A DNA stretch of 10,714 nt from an uncultured Planctomycetaceae bacterium. Lineage in GTDB: Bacteria; Planctomycetota; Planctomycetia; Pirellulales; Pirellulaceae. The position numbers were made by a program, and so were the translations under genes. Below the pieces are notes generated by a model. The model saw only the letters and a list, made by a program, of their open reading frames with translations, was not told the origin of the DNA and did not search any database. The first letter of the stretch is position 1, and the number at the start of each line of letters is the position of its first letter. Of this stretch, positions 5,110 to 10,714 are shown piece after piece. Location: positions 1 through 10,714 of the forward strand of contig CAIXSC010000945.1 of the NCBI GenBank assembly GCA_903921945.1. The letters run 5' to 3'.

Positions 5110-7215
5110 CTAGTGGTTAAACCGGAACTCCGACCCGGCCACCAACGCCCAAACGACCTGCTCCAAGGCGCGGCGTCGCAGTTCCACGTCGCTCGGCACC
5201 GCAGGCGTCGGTGCCATCGGCGGCGGCACCGTCGCGGGCGAAACTGTCGCCGGCGTTTTAGCCTCCGCCGGTTTGGACGCGGCTGGAGTCGTTCCCGCTG
5301 GAGTCGCTGCGGGGGCGCCGGCTGCGGGGGTGCTGGCTGCGGGGGCTGTGGTTGCGGGGGCTGTGGTTGCGGGCGCTGTGGTTGCGGGCGGCTGCGATGG
5401 AGCGGCCAGGTATTCGCTGAGCAGCCCAACTTCCTCGGGGCTGGGCGGGCGGCTCAGCACTGACCATGTCGCCAACTCGATCTGTTGCCGCGTATCGGGA
5501 AGCTTTTGCAAGGCGGGGATGAGCGCGGCGCCGATCGCTTTGAGCCGAGCCGGATCATTGCTGATCGCCAGCGGTTCCCGCACATTGATCTGAAAGCCCT
5601 CGACGAGCGGTGTTTCGAACAGCGTGCCCGCGAACCCCTGCGCCCGCGTTTCCAACTCGGAGATCTTCTTATCCAAGTCGTCGGGCGTTGCGTTGACGAA
5701 CGCCGCGTCAAGCCCCGGATCGCTGGCCACCAGCACAGAGAGTCCGAACTGCATCGGCGTCAGCGGCCGCAATTCGGCGACCGCGAACAGTTCGCGGGCC
5801 GGCGGTGGACCGTTCCAACGACTGCCGCGCGCGTAAGCCGTGCTGGCGATCAAACCGCTGACGGTGCGTCGCCAATTCCATTGATGGGCGATCAAATCCC
5901 GGGCGAGCCATTCGAGCAATTCCGGATGGCTGCCAGGATTCTCGCCGTGCATTTGATCGACCCGCATCACCAGGCCGTGGCCGAACAACCGCAGCCACAG
6001 CCGATTGACGAATGCCCGGGCCATCATCGACTGGTTGGCGGGCTTGTCGGCCAGCTTCAACAGTTCCCCCCGAGCGCTGAAAGTGGCCGTGGGCGGATAC
6101 GCCTTGTTTTTGGCGAATTCCTTCCGCAACGCCTCGATCTCCTTCGACTCTTCAGCTATCGCCTTCGCCAGATCCGGCACGCCAGGATCGGGCGTCGCCA
6201 GCGATTCGCCCGACAGAAACATCATCGAGACTTCGCGGTTCTCGCCGGCGCGGTCTTTGAACTGCAGCTTGGCCGGCGCGAACCGGCGTTCCATCAGCCG
6301 TCCTTGAAATTCGTAGCTGCGGGCGAAGAACGCCTTCATCCCGTAGAAATAATCTTGCGTCAGCGTCGCGACGTAGGGATGTGTGTGGCATTGGCAACAC
6401 GTGATGTTGATGCCGAAGAACATCGAGCTGACATCGCGGGTCAGCAGATCGGCGTCGCCCACTCGCTTGACGATGAACTGCTCGGGCCCCAGCGGATCGG
6501 TTCCCTCGCCCAGCAGTTCGCGAAACACTTGGTTCCACGGTCGGTTCTCCTTCACCGCCGCGATCAGATACTTCCGCAAGTCCGGTCCGCTGCCGTCGAG
6601 CCCCCGCAGCAACGTGTTCAGCTCGCTGGCCGTATGCCGGTCGAACCACGGCGACGCCGCCAACCGGTCGATCCACTGTTGCCGTTTTTGCGGATCGGTC
6701 GACGCCACAAATCGTCGCGCCTCGTCCGCTGTCGGGATCCGCCCCGCCAGATCCAGGGTCGCGCGGCGAACCCACGTCGCGTCATCCGCCGGCGGCGCCG
6801 GTGTAACGCCCGCCGCCTTGATCTTCGCGTCGATGTAATGATCAATCACCTCGGCGATCGCGCGATCCGCCGGCAACACCTCGGCCGACACACCGTTCAC
6901 CGGCGCCATCCCCGCGCACACCACGACCAGCAGCGCAATCATCCGCACGGCCCAACCCGGTGCTAGGCGAGCGGCCAACAGCCGAGCCAGCCAGGTGAAT
7001 GACAGCGGGACCGATAGCAGGACTGCCTGCGTGACCGACAGCGTTAACGGCAGCGTGACCGGCGGCAGGATCGGCAGTTTGACCGGCAGCGTGACCGACA
7101 GCGTGACCGACAGTTTGACCGCGCGCGTCATCACCGCTCGGGCCGCTGCCGTCTGCGTGTTGACCTCTTCCAGCGGATCGAACGTGGCCGTCGCTCCGAG
7201 TTGTTCCGTCTTCAT
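5110..7215 (-). CDS. DUF1549/DUF1553 domain protein, cassette B
   Basis: This 701-residue paralogue of the gene at 378-2123 has three parts not seen together there. Residues 31-74 are eleven tetrapeptide repeats of the form L(S/P)V(T/K). A hydrophobic signal-like segment follows at about 88-111 (MIALLVVVCAG, ending GVSA). DUF1549 carries CCQCHTHPY, giving CxxCH at 273-277, and DUF1553 begins near residue 403 (VNRLWLRLFGHGLVM) with SHPELLEWL near 428. Residues 605-674 are an Ala/Pro/Thr-rich insert including repeated ATTAP, after which the normal C-terminus EFRFNH resumes. ATG 7215 has GGGGG seven bases upstream and lies 32 bp after the WD40 stop. A later ATG at 6942 would remove the tetrapeptides and start just before the signal segment. 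Probable location is the periplasm or envelope; the reaction is unknown and haem binding untested. Confidence 0.94.
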   Translation of the reverse strand: MKTEQLGATATFDPLEEVNTQTAAARAVMTRAVKLSVTLSVTLPVKLPILPPVTLPLTLSVTQAVLLSVPLSFTWLARLLAARLAPGWAVRMIALLVVVCAGMAPVNGVSAEVLPADRAIAEVIDHYIDAKIKAAGVTPAPPADDATWVRRATLDLAGRIPTADEARRFVASTDPQKRQQWIDRLAASPWFDRHTASELNTLLRGLDGSGPDLRKYLIAAVKENRPWNQVFRELLGEGTDPLGPEQFIVKRVGDADLLTRDVSSMFFGINITCCQCHTHPYVATLTQDYFYGMKAFFARSYEFQGRLMERRFAPAKLQFKDRAGENREVSMMFLSGESLATPDPGVPDLAKAIAEESKEIEALRKEFAKNKAYPPTATFSARGELLKLADKPANQSMMARAFVNRLWLRLFGHGLVMRVDQMHGENPGSHPELLEWLARDLIAHQWNWRRTVSGLIASTAYARGSRWNGPPPARELFAVAELRPLTPMQFGLSVLVASDPGLDAAFVNATPDDLDKKISELETRAQGFAGTLFETPLVEGFQINVREPLAISNDPARLKAIGAALIPALQKLPDTRQQIELATWSVLSRPPSPEEVGLLSEYLAAPSQPPATTAPATTAPATTAPAASTPAAGAPAATPAGTTPAASKPAEAKTPATVSPATVPPPMAPTPAVPSDVELRRRALEQVVWALVAGSEFRFNH
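5194..5403 (-). repeat. Ala/Pro/Thr-rich coding insert with 15-bp repeats
   Basis: About 70 codons of low complexity lie between the DUF1553 region and the conserved C-terminal tail. At 5345-5389 there are three nearly identical 15-bp units (plus-strand GCTGTGGTTGCGGG), each giving ATTAP-type pentapeptides. The paralogue in cassette A passes directly from its LEQRSTPPTESL segment to the tail without such an insert. It resembles a flexible linker or a surface-exposed, slippage-expanded segment. Confidence 0.88.
6995..7126 (-). repeat. 12-bp tandem repeat, 11 units, coding for tetrapeptides
   Basis: Eleven 12-bp units keep register without a break; the plus-strand consensus is GTGACCGACAGC. 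The three closest to consensus start at 7031, 7091 and 7103, and others such as 7019 and 7067 are degenerate. In the preferred gene model they encode residues 31-74, as RAVK, then LSVT, LSVT, LPVK, LPIL and further variants to LSFT. Variation is mostly in the second and fourth residues. The period is a multiple of three, so copy-number change would keep the frame. Confidence 0.88.
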
Positions 7216-7222
7216 CGTCTTG

Positions 7223-7227
7223 CCCCC
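7223..7227 (-). promoter_or_regulatory. Ribosome binding site of DUF1549/1553 (B)
   Basis: GGGGG lies seven bases before ATG 7215. It is the best ribosome site near this gene's start and supports 7215 over the unmarked ATG at 6942, although it is not a full AGGAGG. Confidence 0.45.
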
Positions 7228-7247
7228 GAGCGACGCCTGCCGGACGT

Positions 7248-8297
7248 CTAACGCGTGATCGACCATTGACAAATCTTTCCGCGGCCGACGGTGAAGCAGG
7301 TCTCCGAGTTCTCCGTGAGCGCGATATCGAACACCGGAGACGGCAGCTTCACTTCCGCCAGCAGCGACTGGTTCGCCAAGTCGACCAGTACGAGCTTTGG
7401 ACCATTGCCTGCCCCGCCCGCGCCCAGTAGCCACTTGGCTTCATGGTGGTATTTCAGACGCTCGTAGAAGAAATCGCCACCTGCTTGGCAGTCGGCCGTC
7501 TGCTTGCCCGTTTTCCATTCGAAAAACTGAATCAGCGATTTGCTGCCGGTAATCGTGGACGTGTCGCCCGCCAAGTTGCCGCCGACCGCGATCGATTGGC
7601 CGTCGAGGGAAAAGTCGACAGTGCGAATGCCGCCATAGGTATGCCCGTTCGTGTCGTGGGTATAGAAATGCGGGGCGTGTACATCCGCAAGCTTCTGGCC
7701 GGTTGCCACTTCCCAAACCAAAGCGTGTCCCGCTTGATCGACGGTCGCCAGCCATTGGCCATCGCGGGAAAACGCCGACGCGTACAGCTTCGACACGAGG
7801 TCATACGGGGTCCGCAGCGCGTGACCGGCGAGTTCCCGGATCAGCTTGCCCGACTCGACATCCCATAGCCGGCAAATCATGTCATCGCAGACGCTCGCTA
7901 ACGTTTGTCCGTCGGGCGAGAGGGACAGATGGCGAACCCATTTGGCATGCGGGGCCACGCGTACCCGTTCACGCGACTCGCGATTCCACCAGATCATCTG
8001 ATGGTCCGAACCGGCCGAGACGAGAAACTTCGCGGTCACAACCAGGCCGCTGACGAAGCTGACATGCGCGTCCCACGGGACAGGCGTCGGTTTCTCGGCA
8101 GCGAGGTCGACAAAATGGATTTTTCCGACGTGGCCACCGACGAACAGTTGGCTGGATCCCGGCACGCGGGCCACGCTGTAGTGGTCGCCGGCGAGCCCGA
8201 TCTCCTTAATGCTCGTGATTTTCCAGGCGGGATTGTCGGGCTTTGCGGGAGTATCCGTCATGATGGAAGTCGCGGGCTTGGCGTGAGGATCGGGCAT
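7248..8297 (-). CDS. WD40-repeat beta-propeller protein, cassette B
   Basis: A 349-residue paralogue of the WD40 gene at 2287-3300, with the same seven-blade layout. Shared or recognisable strings are MIWWN (101-105), LSPDGQTLASVCDDMICRLW (126-145), YGGIR (221-225), GGAGNG (294-299) and GRGKICQW (338-345). Blades 5 and 6 keep the longer loops seen in the other copy. There is no signal peptide or Tat motif, so it looks cytoplasmic although its neighbours are predicted to be exported. The frame is open far upstream (to 8762), but that part only shadows the DUF1501 gene. ATG 8297, 44 bp after the DUF1501 stop, or ATG 8261 are the realistic starts. Neither has a clear ribosome site, unlike the cassette A copy. 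The role is unknown; protein scaffolding is the family expectation. Confidence 0.94.
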   Translation of the reverse strand: MPDPHAKPATSIMTDTPAKPDNPAWKITSIKEIGLAGDHYSVARVPGSSQLFVGGHVGKIHFVDLAAEKPTPVPWDAHVSFVSGLVVTAKFLVSAGSDHQMIWWNRESRERVRVAPHAKWVRHLSLSPDGQTLASVCDDMICRLWDVESGKLIRELAGHALRTPYDLVSKLYASAFSRDGQWLATVDQAGHALVWEVATGQKLADVHAPHFYTHDTNGHTYGGIRTVDFSLDGQSIAVGGNLAGDTSTITGSKSLIQFFEWKTGKQTADCQAGGDFFYERLKYHHEAKWLLGAGGAGNGPKLVLVDLANQSLLAEVKLPSPVFDIALTENSETCFTVGRGKICQWSITR

Positions 8298-8341
8298 GGC
8301 GGTCGGAACAGGCGACTCGAGGTTAATCGTTCGTTTCCCGA

Positions 8342-9679
8342 TTACGCCAACACTTCGCGGACGGGGTTGGTGCCGTACGCTGTCAGAGGAACGGGGCGGC
8401 CATCCGGCGCGATCCGCTCCTTTTGATGATCGATGCCGACCGCCTGGAAGATCGTCGCGAAAAATTCGTTCAAATGGACCGGGTCTTTCGCAATCTGGTT
8501 GCCGTCCGCATCGGTTTCGCCATGGATGACGCCCGGCTTGATTCCGCACCCCGACAACGTGACGCTCATTCGCGAGAAGTGGTCGCGGCCCATGTTGTTG
8601 TTGATCGACGGCGTGCGGCCCATTTCCGAGAACGTGACGACCAGCGTGTCCTCGAGCAGTCCGCGAGCGGCCAAATCGTCGAGCAGCGTCGACAGCACGT
8701 GATCGAGTTCTGGAACCATTTCTTGATGGAATTCGAAGTTTTGCCCGTGGTGGTCCCACCAACCGCGGTTCACGCGAACAAACGGCACGCCCGCCTCGAT
8801 CAGCCGCCGCGCGACGAGCGTCTGTTTGCCGAACGGAGTCGGCCCATAGGCGTCGCGAGTGGCCTGGGTCTCGTGTTCAATGTCGAACAGACGGGCGCTG
8901 TCCATCAAGCCGCGGACGCGGGCATAGGCGGCATTGTGTCCCAGCAGCACATCATCCCGCTCACGGCCCTGAACGAAGCCCCGTGTCAACCGCTCACGCA
9001 GCGACTCGCGGTGCATGTGCTCCACGTCTGTCATGCCTGGCGGCAAGCGATTCGCCTCCGGGGCCAGTCGCAAGAGCGAATCGCGAATCTTGAACGGCGG
9101 CTTGGCCGGCACATCGCCCGGCTGGATGTTGATCGGGTCCCACTGGGTGCCGTAGAAGCCGGCCGACTCGTAGTAGCTCGCGCCAAGGTAATTCGAAAAC
9201 ATCACGTGATGCGGCACCGGGCTCAACGGATCGGCAAGTTCCCGGGCAAGCATCGAACCGATGCTCGGCATTTTCAGCCCCGCAACCACCGGCTTGCCGG
9301 CATACAGCGTGACGTCCTTGTGGTCGGTGTTGCTCGTTTCAATCGACCGAATCACCGCCGTATGCTTGTGCAACCGCGTCGCCATCTTCGGCATCATCTC
9401 GGAGATGTGGAACCCGGGGATCGAGGTCGGAATCGCTTGGAACGGTCCCCCCGTGTTTCGTCCCGGTTTCGGGTCCCAGCTTTCGAACTGGCTCATGCCG
9501 CCGTTCAAGAAAACCATGAGCACCCGCTTTTGCTGGCGGACCAACTGGTCGGCGATCGCTGGCGACGCAAGCCAGCCCAAGCCGGCCAGTCCCGCGCCGG
9601 CGGCCCCAAAAAAAGCGCGGCGATTCACGGCATGTTGCGGAGAATTCGACAGCGGGACTTGGCGATTGCTGGATAGCAT
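8342..9679 (-). CDS. DUF1501 protein with Tat signal, cassette B
   Basis: The 445-residue first gene of cassette B carries a twin-arginine motif, NRRAFFG (19-25), followed by a Gly/Ala-rich hydrophobic stretch, predicting Tat export. Motifs matching its paralogue are GGMSQFESWDPKPG (60-73), PSIGSMLAREL (138-148), GWWDHHGQNF (306-315), EMGRTP (352-357) and GRDHF (364-368). The NADHGG string of the other copy is NTDHKD here (117-122), and the middle region has an extra segment around residues 190-213. These differences suggest altered substrate or partner binding if the site is active, which is unproven. ATG 9679 has only a minimal GAG seven bases upstream. No gene precedes it within the window, so it is probably the first gene of the operon, with its promoter somewhere in 9680-10714. 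Confidence 0.95.
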   Translation of the reverse strand: MLSSNRQVPLSNSPQHAVNRRAFFGAAGAGLAGLGWLASPAIADQLVRQQKRVLMVFLNGGMSQFESWDPKPGRNTGGPFQAIPTSIPGFHISEMMPKMATRLHKHTAVIRSIETSNTDHKDVTLYAGKPVVAGLKMPSIGSMLARELADPLSPVPHHVMFSNYLGASYYESAGFYGTQWDPINIQPGDVPAKPPFKIRDSLLRLAPEANRLPPGMTDVEHMHRESLRERLTRGFVQGRERDDVLLGHNAAYARVRGLMDSARLFDIEHETQATRDAYGPTPFGKQTLVARRLIEAGVPFVRVNRGWWDHHGQNFEFHQEMVPELDHVLSTLLDDLAARGLLEDTLVVTFSEMGRTPSINNNMGRDHFSRMSVTLSGCGIKPGVIHGETDADGNQIAKDPVHLNEFFATIFQAVGIDHQKERIAPDGRPVPLTAYGTNPVREVLA

Positions 9680-9873
9680 AAACGGGCTCGATATCGTGTC
9701 ACTGAAAAAGGAAGATTGTTCGGAAATGGCAGGCCGCAGCCGTTCACGACGATGGCGAACGGAATCGGCAAAGGCTGTTGAGCAACAGGCGGAATCTCGG
9801 GACCGTCCTCGAAACTACACCAGATTTTTTCACGCGGCTACCGGGAAACCATGTCGCGGCCGCAATATACAGG

Positions 9874-9921
9874 GTACGCAGTTCATCGTCGCCACCAGCG
9901 TACGCAGTTCGTCGTCGCCAC
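9874..9921. repeat. 22-bp direct repeat with one mismatch
   Basis: GTACGCAGTTC begins both copies (9874-9895 and 9900-9921), and the two 22-bp copies differ at one base (A or G at position 12). The start-to-start distance is 26 bp. The pair lies about 200 bp upstream of the first gene of the minus-strand block, so it could be a paired regulatory site or a local duplication. Confidence 0.85.
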
Positions 9922-10115
9922 AGCAACCGGTGGACTATTCTCCCGCCGCTTCCATCCATGCGTCCGGGTGGCGAACCGCGCGTTGGCGACATGGCGATGA
10001 GCCGTGAGGCTCGTCGACTCCGAGGCGGCACTACGATTCGGGAACAACTCCGAACTCAACAGCGTCACGACGAGCGTCTTTTTTACTGCCTTGCCGGGCC
10101 ACACAGTCGACGCGG

Positions 10116-10127
10116 GCTTCGCGAAGC
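10116..10127. repeat. 12-bp perfect palindrome GCTTCGCGAAGC
   Basis: A self-complementary dodecamer in the gene-free right flank. Its TCGCGAAGC core is also found in the inverted repeat at 82-104 on the other side of the cassettes. Short GC-rich palindromes arise easily by chance in such DNA. Confidence 0.6.
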
Positions 10128-10339
10128 AAAGCATTCCCAAGCGTCCCGTCGCGGCCATGGAACAACCGAAACGCGCCCGAACCGCGATCCTCGCCCTCCT
10201 CCCCTGGCCCTGGTACGGGTTGCGGCCATCACGGAACCTTTCCAACTTTTCCTGAGCCGGAGCCGTCCATCATCGAATGGTTGCGTTCCACGCGATTCCC
10301 GATCGTCTTGATGTTCATTCAAGCGTTTTCAGACAAGGA

Positions 10340-10355
10340 GAGTTTGAACAAACTC
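10340..10355. repeat. Dyad GAGTTTG-AA-CAAACTC
   Basis: Perfect 7-bp inverted arms flank a two-base centre. The dyad centre lies 23 bp from that of the next palindrome (10363-10378), about two helical turns. It could be an operator half of a pair. Confidence 0.65.
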
Positions 10356-10362
10356 GCTTCTC

Positions 10363-10378
10363 CAAGCGAATTCGCTTG
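10363..10378. repeat. 16-bp perfect palindrome CAAGCGAATTCGCTTG
   Basis: Sixteen bases are fully self-complementary. AAGCG and CGCTT elements alternate nearby at 10355, 10364 and 10373 (9-bp steps), and ATTCAAGCG at 10317-10325 is the reverse complement of CGCTTGAAT at 10373-10381. This is either a cluster of binding sites or a cruciform-forming sequence. No gene is attached to it with confidence. Confidence 0.7.
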
Positions 10379-10409
10379 AATCCGCTCCGCCCAAGATCGA
10401 CGAGCGAAC

Positions 10410-10439
10410 GCCCGACGGGCCTGTTTGGAGGATTTTTTT
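10410..10439 (+). terminator. Weak hairpin followed by a T tract
   Basis: GCCC-GAC-GGGC (10410-10420) is followed 12 bases later by seven T residues (10433-10439). The stem is only four pairs and the spacing to the T tract is too long for a typical intrinsic terminator, so this is a marginal call. Confidence 0.15.
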
Positions 10440-10714
10440 CTCTTCTTTTGTGCTACCTCTGCCTACGAATCCATGAAAGGTTGACAAGCGATGTCCATCG
10501 CAGTTCCTACAAATATCCATGAGATTCTTTTTCATACCCAAAACGAACGCAGGTTCGAGCGTCCATCCTTTTGGTACTGCTGCCGCACTCCATTCAATTC
10601 GTAACGCAATCAAGAGGCTTCCGTCAACGGTCATTGACAACTTGACGAGCGCTCGAGTCGCAGCCACACTGCAGCTTTGGTGCCTTTTCACCCACAGCGA
10701 TCTGTGGCGTTCCA

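Larger units (their letters stand above)
9680..10714. other. 1-kb right flank without a convincing gene
   Basis: Open frames of up to 177 codons exist on both strands, but their translations are rich in Arg, Ser and Pro, show no family motifs and conflict with each other. The last 280 bp are visibly less GC-rich than the rest. The region should contain the promoter for the six-gene minus-strand block, but I could not identify -35 and -10 boxes with confidence. A direct repeat and three dyads are listed separately. Confidence 0.55.

Noticed and set aside
4879..5463. 194-codon plus-strand frame with Arg/Gly/Cys-rich tail
   Set aside because: The tail is the antisense reading of the ATTAP repeat and the start lies in the 26-bp array, so it is a composition artefact.
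5485..6966. 493-codon open frame on the plus strand
   Set aside because: It is exactly antisense to the DUF1549/1553 gene, has no family motifs and is rich in Arg, His and Gln. Long antisense frames are expected opposite high-GC genes.
8423..9676. 417-codon open frame on the plus strand
   Set aside because: Antisense shadow of the DUF1501 gene; the composition is Arg/His-rich and contains no recognisable domain.
9778..10311. 177-codon plus-strand frame in the right flank
   Set aside because: Arg- and Ser-rich composition, encodes the 22-bp direct repeat and has no recognisable domain.
10545..10567. GGTTCGAGC string resembling a tRNA T-loop
   Set aside because: The flanking bases do not form the five-pair T stem, and no acceptor or anticodon arm can be drawn.
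10329..10691. 120-codon minus-strand frame at the right edge
   Set aside because: GTG start without a convincing ribosome site, no motif, and it runs through the two dyads. It cannot be excluded as a small gene but is not supported.

Overview
The window looks like a piece of a high-GC planctomycete chromosome (Planctomycetota, probably Pirellulales-like). The case rests on its proteins: DUF1501, DUF1549/DUF1553 and WD40-repeat proteins, a combination expanded in that phylum. No rRNA, tRNA, transposase or CRISPR array is visible. All six convincing genes lie on the minus strand.

Layout, read in the direction of transcription (right to left). Positions 9680-10714 hold no convincing gene but contain several perfect dyads and a near-perfect 22-bp direct repeat. 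Next comes cassette B: a Tat-type DUF1501 protein (8342-9679), a seven-blade WD40 protein (7248-8297) and a DUF1549/DUF1553 protein (5110-7215). A gap of about 450 bp (4657-5109) holds a four-copy, exactly 26-bp-period repeat and a possible interspersed repeat. Cassette A then repeats the same three gene families in the same order: DUF1501 (3322-4647), WD40 (2287-3300) and DUF1549/DUF1553 (378-2123). Positions 1-377 hold 14 heptamer repeats and two hairpins, one a possible terminator.

The main result is that the window is a tandem pair of paralogous DUF1501-WD40-DUF1549/DUF1553 cassettes. Gene order, blade structure, motifs and even the C-termini match (both DUF1549/1553 proteins end EFRFNH plus TAG; both DUF1501 proteins end VLA plus TAA). 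The protein sequences have nevertheless diverged to very roughly half identity by eye. The DUF1501 proteins carry twin-arginine signals and an alkaline-phosphatase-like core. The DUF1549/1553 proteins carry Sec-like hydrophobic segments and a CxxCH motif. The WD40 proteins carry no visible export signal. The biochemical role of these families is unknown to me; an envelope or periplasmic complex is inference only.

A second theme is simple tandem repeats at gene edges. Arrays with periods of 7, 16 and 26 bp are outside the preferred coding regions. Arrays with periods of 12 and 15 bp are inside the cassette B DUF1549/1553 gene, where they add in-frame tetrapeptide and pentapeptide repeats that the cassette A copy lacks.
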